DNA from: Mycobacteroides saopaulense
GTDB taxonomy: Bacteria; Actinomycetota; Actinomycetes; Mycobacteriales; Mycobacteriaceae
DNA length: 64,000 nt
Direction of reading: 5' to 3'
Assembly: GCF_001456355.1 (NCBI RefSeq)
Contig: NZ_CP010271.1
Coordinates: forward strand, 2,852,001 to 2,916,000
Both the position numbers and the translations under genes were made by a program. The notes under the pieces are model-generated. The model was not told the origin of the DNA. It was given only the letters and a program-made list of their open reading frames with translations, and ran no database searches. Below, one piece after another: positions 1 through 8,064 of this stretch. Positions within the stretch are counted from its first letter, which is position 1; each line of letters starts with the position of its first letter.

Positions 1-701
1 GGCGGTCCTGGCGTCGCGACGGCAACGGTGAAGCGGGCGCATCGATCATCGACGGGATCAACGAGTACAACAGCCGCGGGTCGGGTGCTCTGCGACCGCA
101 CGTGTCCGAACTGGCCGACTACCAGGATCCCGATGCGCTCTTCCTCACCTGCGGCGATTCACGCATCCTGCCCAATGTCATCACGGCCAGCGGACCGGGC
201 GACTTGTTCACGATCCGCAACGTGGGCAACGTGGTACCCACCGATCCCGCAGACGGCTCGGTGGACGCCTCGCTCGACTTCGCGATCAACCAGCTGAACG
301 TGAGTTCGGTTGTGGTGTGCGGGCACTCGTCGTGCGGCGCCATGAAGGCACTGCTGTCCGAATCGACCGACACACCCACCACTCCGGTAGGCCGCTGGCT
401 CGACTACGCACGCGACAGCCTCATCGCCTTCCAGGAACACCATCCGGCCCGCGCCAGCGCGGAGGCACACGGGTTCAACGAGGTGGACCAGCTCGGGGTC
501 GTCAACGTGGCGATCCAGGTGGAGCGCCTCATCCACCACCCGATCCTGGCCGGAGCCGTGGTATCCGGACGAGTGCGCGTGGTCGGCACGTTCTTCAACA
601 TCTCTGAGGCACATGTCTACGAGGTGGACGAGAACGGAATCGTCGGTCAGGACGGCAATTCCAGCGACGTCGCCGAGGACCCCGCGCCGGCAACCATCTG
701 A
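1..701 (+). CDS. SulP-type anion transporter with C-terminal beta-carbonic anhydrase (3' part only)
   Basis: The frame is open from base 3, so the gene begins before the window and only about 230 C-terminal residues are seen. They form a beta-carbonic anhydrase domain. CGDSR carries the first zinc cysteine and the Asp-Arg dyad, and GHSSCGAM supplies the zinc His and second Cys. The enzyme interconverts CO2 and bicarbonate. The bases before it encode GINEYNSRG and LRPHVSELADYQDP, which resemble the linker of the M. tuberculosis SulP/carbonic anhydrase fusion Rv3273 (recalled, not searched). I infer a membrane bicarbonate or sulfate transporter fused to the enzyme. A stand-alone enzyme starting at GTG 102 is less likely because the upstream frame stays open. 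Confidence 0.8.
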   Translation, partial: RSWRRDGNGEAGASIIDGINEYNSRGSGALRPHVSELADYQDPDALFLTCGDSRILPNVITASGPGDLFTIRNVGNVVPTDPADGSVDASLDFAINQLNVSSVVVCGHSSCGAMKALLSESTDTPTTPVGRWLDYARDSLIAFQEHHPARASAEAHGFNEVDQLGVVNVAIQVERLIHHPILAGAVVSGRVRVVGTFFNISEAHVYEVDENGIVGQDGNSSDVAEDPAPATI

Positions 702-711
702 TCCCAGGCTT

Positions 712-1227
712 CTACAGGGGCGCTCCCCCGCGTAGATGCTCGAAGATCAACGACGTCTGCGTGCCCGCGACATCGGGTTGTGCGTTGAGTTTCTCAACCA
801 CGAAGGACCGTAGGTCCTCGGTGTCGCGGGCGGCGACGTGCAGGATGTAGTCGTCGGCACCCGCCAGGAAGTACACGTCGATAACCTGCGGTAGCTGCCG
901 GATGTCCCGGATGAACGTTCGGATCTTGCCGCGCGCGTTGGCCTGCAGGCTGACCGAGATCATCGCTTGTAGCGGTCGACCGATGGCTGCCGGATCGACA
1001 TCGGTGAAGAATCCACGGATTACCCCGGATTCCTGGAGACGCCGGACACGTCCATGACATGTCGACGCCGCGATCCCCACGGCTTCGGCCAGTGCACTGT
1101 TGGGTATACGTGCGTCGTCGTGCAGTTCCATCAGGATGCGGCGATCGACGTCATCGAGATCCACCCGCCGAACATCATTCGGTGAGGGCGGTATGTCGAA
1201 CCGGGATTCCGGTGATTTTGCGGACAT
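712..1227 (-). CDS. aldR: Lrp/AsnC-family regulator AldR
   Basis: A 171-residue feast/famine regulator. The N-terminal helix-turn-helix follows DDVDRRILMELHDDARI, and a RAM ligand-binding domain follows (ISVSLQA, VYFLAGADDYIL). It is divergent from alanine dehydrogenase across 101 bp, as in the M. tuberculosis pair Rv2779c/Rv2780, where AldR controls ald in response to amino acids. The predicted role is therefore alanine-responsive control of ald. It converges on the carbonic anhydrase gene with 10 bp between the stops. Confidence 0.9.
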   Translation of the reverse strand: MSAKSPESRFDIPPSPNDVRRVDLDDVDRRILMELHDDARIPNSALAEAVGIAASTCHGRVRRLQESGVIRGFFTDVDPAAIGRPLQAMISVSLQANARGKIRTFIRDIRQLPQVIDVYFLAGADDYILHVAARDTEDLRSFVVEKLNAQPDVAGTQTSLIFEHLRGGAPL

Positions 1228-1328
1228 TTTTGTAATGTATCGAATCTTTCACATAAATATTGCGTGTTTATCGACGCTTCTTCACACTTGAACACGAGAC
1301 TTAGTTCTGAACAGGAGAAGGAACAGAA
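1228..1328. promoter_or_regulatory. aldR/ald divergent promoter region
   Basis: A 101-bp intergenic stretch, clearly more AT-rich than its surroundings (for example 1228-1270), lies between two divergent starts. It must hold both promoters and the AldR sites known for this gene pair in other mycobacteria. I could not define individual boxes with confidence. A good ribosome-binding site (AGGAGAAGG) precedes the ald ATG. Confidence 0.55.
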
Positions 1329-2444
1329 ATGCGCGTAGGCATCCCGACCGAGATCAAAAACAACGAGTACCGCGTGGCGACCACCCCTGCTGGCGTAGCC
1401 GAGCTGACCCGCCGCGGTCACGAGGTGATCATCCAATCGGGCGCGGGGGAAGGCTCCTCGATCTCCGATGTGGACTTCAAAGCCGCTGGCGCACAGGTCA
1501 TCAACGGCGCCGCGCAGATTTGGGCCGAGGCCGACCTGCTGCTGAAGGTCAAGGAGCCGATCGAGCCCGAGTACGCCCTCATGCGCCGCGGCCAGACCCT
1601 CTTCACCTACCTGCACTTGGCCGCCTCGCTGCCGTGCACAGAGGCGCTGCTGAAATCGGAAACCACCTCGATCGCTTACGAGACCGTGCAGACCGCCGAC
1701 GGTGCGCTGCCGCTGCTAGCCCCCATGAGCGAGGTGGCCGGGCGGCTGTCCGCACAGGTTGGCGCTTACCACCTGATGACCCCGGTGGGCGGCCGCGGTG
1801 TGGTGATGGGTGGGGTTCCCGGAGTCGGCCCGGCCGACGTCGTCGTCATCGGTGGCGGCGTCGCCGGATACAACGCCGCGCGGATCGCCGCCGGAATGGG
1901 CGCTCACGTCACGGTTTTCGACGTCAACTTGGGCAAGCTGCGCGAGCTGGACGCAGAATTCGGCGGCACCATACGGACCCGCTACTCGTCCACCATGGAA
2001 CTGGAGGGGGCGGTCAAGCGAGCAGATCTGGTGATCGGAGCAATACTCATCCCGGGCGCCAAGGCTCCCAAGCTGGTATCGAATTCACTTGTTGCCCAAA
2101 TGAAGCCAGGTTCGGTACTGGTGGATATCGCTATCGATCAAGGCGGCTGCTTCGCCGATTCACGTCCCACGACGCACGACGAACCGACCTACGCCGTGCA
2201 CGAGAGCATCTTCTACTGTGTGGCAAACATGCCCGGCGCTGTGCCCCGAACCTCGACCTTCGCCCTGACCAATGCCACCATGCCGTACGTCCTGGCGCTG
2301 GCCGACAAGGGTTGGCGCCAGGCCTGCCGCGACGACGCCGCGCTGGCCAAGGGCCTGTCCACGCACCACGGTGCGCTGCTGAATGCCCATGTCGCCGAGG
2401 ACCTTGAGCTGCCCTTCACCGACCCTGCTGAGGTTCTCGCGTAG
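1329..2444 (+). CDS. ald: L-alanine dehydrogenase
   Basis: A 371-residue, full-length alanine dehydrogenase: NAD-dependent interconversion of L-alanine and pyruvate plus ammonia, in the cytoplasm. It starts with the family signature MRVGIPTEIKNNEYRVA. The N-terminal part has LKVKEPIEPEY with the substrate-binding Lys. The Rossmann motif is VVIGGGVAGYNAARIA, and CVANMPGAVPRTST is the conserved C-terminal signature. In mycobacteria ald is induced by alanine and by low oxygen, and AldR controls it; the divergent aldR supports this here. Confidence 0.95.
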   Translation: MRVGIPTEIKNNEYRVATTPAGVAELTRRGHEVIIQSGAGEGSSISDVDFKAAGAQVINGAAQIWAEADLLLKVKEPIEPEYALMRRGQTLFTYLHLAASLPCTEALLKSETTSIAYETVQTADGALPLLAPMSEVAGRLSAQVGAYHLMTPVGGRGVVMGGVPGVGPADVVVIGGGVAGYNAARIAAGMGAHVTVFDVNLGKLRELDAEFGGTIRTRYSSTMELEGAVKRADLVIGAILIPGAKAPKLVSNSLVAQMKPGSVLVDIAIDQGGCFADSRPTTHDEPTYAVHESIFYCVANMPGAVPRTSTFALTNATMPYVLALADKGWRQACRDDAALAKGLSTHHGALLNAHVAEDLELPFTDPAEVLA

Positions 2445-2447
2445 CCC

Positions 2448-2462
2448 GCCCCATCGCGGGGC
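2448..2462. terminator. Short GC hairpin between convergent genes
   Basis: GCCCC-ATCGC-GGGGC forms a 5-bp stem 3 bp after the ald stop and 10 bp before the stop of the convergent diiron gene. There is no U tract, which is usual for mycobacterial terminators. It could serve both strands, but the stem is short. Confidence 0.35.
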
Positions 2463-2471
2463 CGGCGCCGC

Positions 2472-3497
2472 CTATACCGCCGTCTCGGTGGTGAGGTCGT
2501 TGGTCCACGTCGGCATCTTGATGTTCTTGCGGTACGGCACCTTTTCGTTGAACTTGTTCACGGCGCGCCCCACCTTGTGCAGCGGATGATCGAAGTCTGT
2601 GAAATAGGTGCTGTTGACGATCGGATAGCTGAGCACCCGGAAGAGTGGCAGCCGGCGGGCGTTGCTGCTCTTTCTACCGCCGGAATCCGCGTAACGGTCG
2701 AACGCGCGCTGAATCAGGATGGTGTCGATACCCATGTTCCGCATCGCATCACCCACCCGCGTCAAGAATCCCGCGAACCGGATCACGTGCGGATTGGCCA
2801 TCCCGAAAGCGCGGACTATGGTCACCGGTTTGAGCAGCGGGGCCACGTCCTCCACCAGCATCCTGGAGAACCTGCGGGTGCCCAGCATGTCCATGACCGC
2901 GAAACCCACTGCCAGGTGGCGTGATTCGTCCGAGTTGATCTTGGCGAACACCTCATGGAACAGCGGATCTTCGATCTCACCGGACAGGAACTTGAGCACC
3001 GCACCGTCGAGCCCCACCTCGAAGAACGGAATGGCGGTGGCCATGTAGACGAACGGGAGACGCCGGTCGCCGAGGCTGTCGAACCCGTGCAATGCCTGCA
3101 GCAAGGCCTTGATATCCCCGGACTGCGGCGGGATCTCACCCTCCTCCAGCATGCCCCACCGGCGCATCAGTGCGATCTCGGCATTGGCGTGCCGCTGCTC
3201 TTCGGCGTGGAAGTAACTGTAGATCTCGCGCAGGGCGTCACTGGGAGCGGTGATGCCCAGCGTGCCCATCATCCGGCCGCCGATGTGTTCGATCCACACC
3301 AAATCCGACATGAACTGTTTGAGGTCGTCGTACTGTTCGGGGGCGATTGTCTCGGCACCCGGCTTATCCCAATCGAAATCCGCCAGCGTCCATTGCCTGG
3401 CCTGCACCTTGCTGAGGACACTCTCGAAGAAGGCATCGTTCTTCGAGATATCCCTGGTGTTTTCACGGGTCAACTCGTCCGGGAGCACGGCGGTCAT
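2472..3497 (-). CDS. Ferritin-like diiron oxygenase-type protein
   Basis: A 341-residue protein with the full diiron ligand pattern of the ferritin-like superfamily: E70 (WIEH), E100-x-x-H103 (EEQRH), E160 (FFEVG) and E191-x-x-H194 (DESRH). The spacing suggests a four-helix bundle with a carboxylate-bridged di-iron centre, as in fatty-acid desaturases or N-oxygenases. Substrate unknown. Its start overlaps the stop of the upstream flavin monooxygenase by 4 bp (ATGA), so the two are translationally coupled and probably act on one pathway. It is not part of the M. tuberculosis ald-pepR locus as I remember it. Confidence 0.7.
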   Translation of the reverse strand: MTAVLPDELTRENTRDISKNDAFFESVLSKVQARQWTLADFDWDKPGAETIAPEQYDDLKQFMSDLVWIEHIGGRMMGTLGITAPSDALREIYSYFHAEEQRHANAEIALMRRWGMLEEGEIPPQSGDIKALLQALHGFDSLGDRRLPFVYMATAIPFFEVGLDGAVLKFLSGEIEDPLFHEVFAKINSDESRHLAVGFAVMDMLGTRRFSRMLVEDVAPLLKPVTIVRAFGMANPHVIRFAGFLTRVGDAMRNMGIDTILIQRAFDRYADSGGRKSSNARRLPLFRVLSYPIVNSTYFTDFDHPLHKVGRAVNKFNEKVPYRKNIKMPTWTNDLTTETAV

Positions 3498-5020
3498 TGG
3501 GCTACCCCTAACTTTGTCGAATAGACGGAATCAAGTTCCTGCTGAGTGAGGATCTTGTAGTCGGCGGTGTCGATATCGGCCAAGGAACGGCGGAATTCAC
3601 TTGTCGTGCCGGGGAACAACTCGTTGGCCACAGAATCGTCCGGCTGATACCAGCGAAATGCCCCGTCGCGCCATGTAGTTCGGCCGAGCCGACGCTCGGC
3701 GCGAGCCTGTTCGCGTTCGAGAGCCTCGCGACGAACCTCCATCGACACGAGGGCGAACGAATCCACCAGCGCCAAAGACTGTGTCACATAGTCGATTTGT
3801 GCCTCGATATGCGACAGTCCCGACAACGCGTGGGAACCCGACCCAGGCCCTGCTAGCAAGAACAGGTTGGGAAAACCGGGTACATTCACGCCGCGGAATG
3901 CCTTCGGTTGCGCACCCCATGCCTCATGCAAGGTGGCCTCGCCGAGGCCGCGGATGGTGAATGGCGCATCCAGGAGAACCTCGGGAGAGTCGAGCGCGAA
4001 CACCAAGCAGTCGGCCTTATGCGTCATGGCATCCGCCGACCGCACGCCGATGGCGCTCACCCCGGTGACGGGCCATGGCACCAACTTGCAGTTGTCCTGC
4101 TGCAACGCCGCATAGAAGTCATCCGAGAACAGGATTCGACGGCTACCCACGCGGTACGCCGGCAGCAGATTGCGACGTAGCCAGGCATCCTTCACATTGC
4201 GATTGAGGTGGTTCTCGGCCACCGCTTCCACGATCCGGGTACCAACTCCCCGCCACACCAGACCGCGACGCAGCGCTTCATGTGAGCGGCCGGCCACCCG
4301 TCCCGCGATGGATCCCGAAGCCCGGGACAGCACGCGTCCCACCACACCCGAAGCCTCGCCACCCCAGCGCGGCAGCACCCAATCGGGGGTGCGCTGAAAG
4401 ACCCGAACCCGCGCGGCCTTCTTGACCAACTCGGGCACCAGGTGCACGGTGCTGGCGCCCGCGGCGATCACCGCGACATTGCGTCCGGTGAAGTCGAAGC
4501 CGGAGTCCCAATTCGCGGTGCTCAGCACGGGACCTTCGAATTTCTCTATTCCGTCGAGATGCGGTGGCACCGGCAATGTTCCGGCGCCTACCGCGACAAT
4601 CACTCGTCGCGCGAACACCGATTTCTTACCCGCCACGGTTATCCGCCACGACGCCTTGGCCGGCTCGAAGGCCAGCCCGGTGACCCGATGCCGCAGCCGC
4701 AGTACCGGCCCAAGGTCGTGGCGGGCCACGAGATCGCGGTGGTAGGACAGGACGCCCTCGCGCGTTGCCCAAACGGTGCGCGATGACGCACTGGGCGAGA
4801 ACGAGTAGGACTGCTGAACGGCTAACTCGTCGCCGGCGGTGGGTGCGAATGTGCTGCGCCACCAATAGCCGCCGATTTCGGGGGCTTGCTCGAGGATCAA
4901 CATGTTGTGCACCCGGGCCTGTCGCAGCCGCGCGGCCATACCCAACCCGGCCATGCCGGCTCCGATGATCACAACGTCCACGGGGTTGTTGACTGCCATG
5001 TGCGCGGTTACCGTCCTCAT
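3494..5020 (-). CDS. Class B flavin monooxygenase (Baeyer-Villiger-like)
   Basis: A 508-residue FAD/NADPH monooxygenase. The FAD motif GAGMAG is at residues 20-25, followed by the acidic strand end LILEQAPEIGGYWW. A degenerate second Rossmann motif follows GRNVAVIAAGAS near 180-190. The Baeyer-Villiger fingerprint FxGxxxHxxxWD appears as FEGPVLSTANWD (161-172), with Ser in place of the His. These enzymes oxygenate ketones or heteroatoms; the substrate is unknown. The start could instead be the ATG at 4999 (MAVNNPVDVV), which would place the upstream inverted repeat in an untranslated leader. The downstream diiron gene overlaps by 4 bp. Confidence 0.75.
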   Translation of the reverse strand: MRTVTAHMAVNNPVDVVIIGAGMAGLGMAARLRQARVHNMLILEQAPEIGGYWWRSTFAPTAGDELAVQQSYSFSPSASSRTVWATREGVLSYHRDLVARHDLGPVLRLRHRVTGLAFEPAKASWRITVAGKKSVFARRVIVAVGAGTLPVPPHLDGIEKFEGPVLSTANWDSGFDFTGRNVAVIAAGASTVHLVPELVKKAARVRVFQRTPDWVLPRWGGEASGVVGRVLSRASGSIAGRVAGRSHEALRRGLVWRGVGTRIVEAVAENHLNRNVKDAWLRRNLLPAYRVGSRRILFSDDFYAALQQDNCKLVPWPVTGVSAIGVRSADAMTHKADCLVFALDSPEVLLDAPFTIRGLGEATLHEAWGAQPKAFRGVNVPGFPNLFLLAGPGSGSHALSGLSHIEAQIDYVTQSLALVDSFALVSMEVRREALEREQARAERRLGRTTWRDGAFRWYQPDDSVANELFPGTTSEFRRSLADIDTADYKILTQQELDSVYSTKLGVAQ

Positions 5021-5022
5021 CG

Positions 5023-5053
5023 TCGTTGACGAAAGACTAACTTACGTCAACGA
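5023..5053. promoter_or_regulatory. 31-bp inverted repeat upstream of the monooxygenase/diiron operon
   Basis: Arms TCGTTGACG (5023-5031) and CGTCAACGA (5045-5053) are perfectly complementary. Pairing continues with 3 of 4 further matches toward a 5-nt centre (ACTAA). It lies 2 bp upstream of the monooxygenase start, or 23 bp upstream of the alternative start at 4999. Read on the minus strand it contains a TAAGTT -10-like hexamer. I infer an operator for a TetR- or MarR-like regulator. No regulator gene is adjacent. Confidence 0.55.
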
Positions 5054-5128
5054 TAGCAGGCTAGAGGCCTGATACGACAGGAGCGGTTGTAGTCACGAGA
5101 CAGATTAGATGGTGATCTGAATCACAAT

Positions 5129-5941
5129 CTAATGCTTGATCTGGTCCTCGAGTATGCCCTGGTAACGACGCATTCCGGCGATCCACCGGCCGTAGTCGGC
5201 ACCCTTCTGCCGGTACATGTCGAGTACCTGCGGGTGCGGCAGGATCAAGAATTTCTCCTCCCGGATCGCCGCGAGTGCCAGCGCTGCCACCGCTGCGGGC
5301 TCGAGCACCTCGCCCGCGGCGGTGATCGATGTCCCCGCCACCCGCACGTCCGGGTCATCGGACTGGGTAAGGCCATCCAGCAGCGCCGTCTTGACTCCCA
5401 TCGGGCACAGGCAACTCACGCCGATCCCCTTGTCCCCATAGGTGATCGACAGCCATTCGGCAAAGCCGACGGCGGCATGCTTGGTCACTGAATAGGCGGG
5501 CGAACCGATCTGGGTCAGTAGGCCGGCCGCCGACGCGACCGACAGGAAGTATCCGCGACCACGCTCCACCCATCCCGGCACCAGCATGGTCGCCGCGCGG
5601 ACGTGCGACCGCAGATTGACGTCAATGGCCAGGTCCCAGGCTGTTTCGCCGATGTCCAGCCCGAGGCCGCAGCCGATTCCGGCATTGGCGGCGTACAGAT
5701 CGACGGGGCCAAATTCATTCTCTGCCAGGGCGATCAAGCTGGCGATGTCCGCGACAGAGCTGGCGTCGGCGCGAAGACTCACGATCTTGCCCGGCCGTTG
5801 CGACGCCGTGTGAGCAGCCGCCTCGGCATCGATATCGGAGGCAACGACCTTAGCTCCGGCATCGGCCAATCCCCATGCCAACGCCTGACCAATACCCGAA
5901 CCTGCCCCCGTGACAATGGCCACGCTGCCGTTGATATCCAT
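5129..5941 (-). CDS. Short-chain dehydrogenase/reductase
   Basis: A classical SDR of about 270 residues. It has the cofactor motif TGAGSGIG near the N terminus, the NAG motif (NAGIG), a catalytic Ser in LSVASAAG and YSVTK supplying the catalytic Tyr and Lys. An Asp after the second strand (VASDID) suggests NAD(H) preference. Substrate unknown. I chose ATG 5941 (MDINGSVAIV); a GTG three codons upstream (5950) is possible. It lies 12 to 21 bp downstream of the DUF2182 gene on the same strand, probably in one transcript. Confidence 0.75.
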   Translation of the reverse strand: MDINGSVAIVTGAGSGIGQALAWGLADAGAKVVASDIDAEAAAHTASQRPGKIVSLRADASSVADIASLIALAENEFGPVDLYAANAGIGCGLGLDIGETAWDLAIDVNLRSHVRAATMLVPGWVERGRGYFLSVASAAGLLTQIGSPAYSVTKHAAVGFAEWLSITYGDKGIGVSCLCPMGVKTALLDGLTQSDDPDVRVAGTSITAAGEVLEPAAVAALALAAIREEKFLILPHPQVLDMYRQKGADYGRWIAGMRRYQGILEDQIKH

Positions 5942-5962
5942 GCCTGGCACCCTAGCCGGGCA

Positions 5963-6724
5963 CTACTGCAATGCGGCGAAGACGCCCACACCCGCAGCGG
6001 CCAAGGCAAGAAACGCCCCGACAAGCCGGACTGCCACTGCTGGGCGTTGCGCGAATCGTTCATAGGTCACGGCGACCGTCAACGGCACCATCCACACCAG
6101 ATGGGCCGCCGGCGCCAGTGCCATCGCCAACATCATCGCCCAGCAGGAGCCGACGCACGCTGCGCCGCTGAATGCACCGAATCGCAACGCCCCCTTGAGC
6201 ACGGGCATCGGAAACTGTGTCGGGCAGTGACAGTCCCGCAATGCGAGGCGCTTCGCCGAGGAGAACTGCCACAACGCCGCGGCCAGCAGAAGGCCCGCGA
6301 AAAGCCACCACTTGTCGAGGTGACTGAGCCGCGGCTGTACGAACGATATGACCACACCGACCACGCTCCATATCGCGAGCCACACAACGGCGTAGACCGC
6401 CACCGCCCCGCCCCTACCCTGCCTACCGACGTACTCGATGGCAGGAAGGGTGGCCGGTCCCATCATCGCAACCGTCATGACGATCCACGAGACGATCGCG
6501 ATCCACAGCACCGGCTGATGCACGACGGGCGTAGCCATCGGCGCCATGCCGGGGTGATGCATGCCCTGCATATGCTCGGCGGCCGGCGCCTCGGTATGGC
6601 TAGCCCCGTGCTGCGGAAGCAGCGCGAAACCCAACCACGACAACAGAATTATCGCGGCCGCGATCCTGGTGTATATGCCAGCCGTCAGTTCTCTGACGCG
6701 CTGGATCGCGTTGGCGACCATCAC
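5963..6724 (-). CDS. DUF2182 integral membrane protein
   Basis: 253 residues with about six hydrophobic segments. An N-terminal segment is followed by a Met/His-rich loop (EHMQGMHHPGMAPMATP), then SWIVMTVAMMGP, WLAIWSVVGVVIS, a CHC motif (LRDCHC) and SGAACVGSCWAMMLAMAL. The paired Met/His/Cys clusters and overall layout fit DUF2182, a family proposed to be metal-binding. I infer a possible copper or other soft-metal role, untested. ATG 6721 is an equal alternative to the GTG at 6724. It starts 26 bp downstream of pepR on the same strand. Confidence 0.65.
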   Translation of the reverse strand: MMVANAIQRVRELTAGIYTRIAAAIILLSWLGFALLPQHGASHTEAPAAEHMQGMHHPGMAPMATPVVHQPVLWIAIVSWIVMTVAMMGPATLPAIEYVGRQGRGGAVAVYAVVWLAIWSVVGVVISFVQPRLSHLDKWWLFAGLLLAAALWQFSSAKRLALRDCHCPTQFPMPVLKGALRFGAFSGAACVGSCWAMMLAMALAPAAHLVWMVPLTVAVTYERFAQRPAVAVRLVGAFLALAAAGVGVFAALQ

Positions 6725-6750
6725 TGAGAGGATATCTCCCCGGGAGTCAG

Positions 6751-8064
6751 CTAGCTCGCGGATTCGATCATCGTTCGCAGTGCACGCGGCAACGTTCGCT
6801 TCGATCGGTACGGTCCGACTACCGCTGCCCCGGCCGGCCCGCTGAGCAGCTGGCGTGCGATGCCGTTGACCTCGTCGGCCGTGACGGCGTCAATCTTTTC
6901 CAGCGTGGCCGAAATCGTCCGGTGCTTCCCGTTGTTCAGCTCACTGCGACCCATGCGGTTCATCCGCGATGCCGAATCTTCAAGCCCCAGAACAAGTCCG
7001 CCGGAAAGGGCACCCTTGGCCCGATCGATCTCGGCCGCGGTGAACCCGTCCTCGACCACCGATCCCAGTACCCGCGATGTCACCTTGGCCACCTCGTCGA
7101 AACGCTCCGGCGAGCAGCCCGCGTACACCGACAACGCGCCGGTGTCGGAGAAGGTGTCCACCGTCGAGTACACCGCGTACACCAATCCACGCTGCTCGCG
7201 AATCTCTTGGAACAGACGAGAACTGAGCCCACCTCCGAGCGCGCTGTTGAGCACCGACAGCGCCCAGCGGTGCTGCCAGCCGCGTCCCGGGGTGCGCACA
7301 CCCAGCGACAGGTGCACCTGCTCACCGTCGCGCGACACCAATTCCAGCCCCGGCCGGGCCGTCACCCGGCCGCTCCCCTTGCGCGGAGCCGTTGTCTGCA
7401 CCGACGGGTCCAGATGTGACTTGAAGTACTTGCGCGCCAACCGCACTACGCGATCGTGTTCGACGTTGCCGGCCACCGCCAACACCATGCGTTCGGGGCG
7501 GTACCGACGCACATGGAACGAATGCAGCTGTGAGCGCGTCATCGCCGAGATCGATTCCGAGCTGCCCAGCACGCTGCGGCCGATCGGATGATCGCCGAAC
7601 AGGGCCCCGAGGAACGCCTCCCCCAACAGATCCTCGGGATCGTCGTCGCGCATCGCGATCTCTTCGAGCACGACGTCGCGTTCGACCTCGACATCGTCAC
7701 TGGCGCATCGCCCACGCAGCACCACGTCGGCCACCAGGTCGATGGCCAACTCCAGATCGGAATCCAGGACGTGCGCGTAGTAGCAGGTCTGCTCGCGGGC
7801 GGTGAAGGCGTTCAGCTCACCGCCGACGGCGTCAATCGACTGTGCGATATCGGCCGCCGACCGGGTGGGCGTGGACTTGAACAGCAGGTGTTCGAGGAAG
7901 TGCGCCGCACCGGCGACGCTGCGTCCCTCGTCGCGCGAACCGACGTCGACCCATACCCCGACGGACGCCGAGCGCACCGAGGGCATCGCCTCGGTGACCA
8001 CTCGGAGTCCACCTGGAAGAACCGTGCGGCGTACCGCGCTCGGGACCTTACTGGGTGACGGCAT
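6751..8064 (-). CDS. pepR: M16-family zinc protease PepR
   Basis: 437 residues, the length of M. tuberculosis PepR (Rv2782c). The inverted zinc motif HFLEHLLFK (HxxEH) lies near the N terminus and the distal Glu in [12 protein letters not shown]. The inactive C-terminal M16 half includes [18 protein letters not shown]. The frame is open further upstream inside gpsI. I placed the start at ATG 8064 ([11 protein letters not shown]), which overlaps the gpsI stop by 17 bp and agrees with the family N terminus. It is predicted to degrade peptides in the cytosol and to be co-transcribed with gpsI. Confidence 0.9.
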   Translation of the reverse strand: MPSPSKVPSAVRRTVLPGGLRVVTEAMPSVRSASVGVWVDVGSRDEGRSVAGAAHFLEHLLFKSTPTRSAADIAQSIDAVGGELNAFTAREQTCYYAHVLDSDLELAIDLVADVVLRGRCASDDVEVERDVVLEEIAMRDDDPEDLLGEAFLGALFGDHPIGRSVLGSSESISAMTRSQLHSFHVRRYRPERMVLAVAGNVEHDRVVRLARKYFKSHLDPSVQTTAPRKGSGRVTARPGLELVSRDGEQVHLSLGVRTPGRGWQHRWALSVLNSALGGGLSSRLFQEIREQRGLVYAVYSTVDTFSDTGALSVYAGCSPERFDEVAKVTSRVLGSVVEDGFTAAEIDRAKGALSGGLVLGLEDSASRMNRMGRSELNNGKHRTISATLEKIDAVTADEVNGIARQLLSGPAGAAVVGPYRSKRTLPRALRTMIESAS

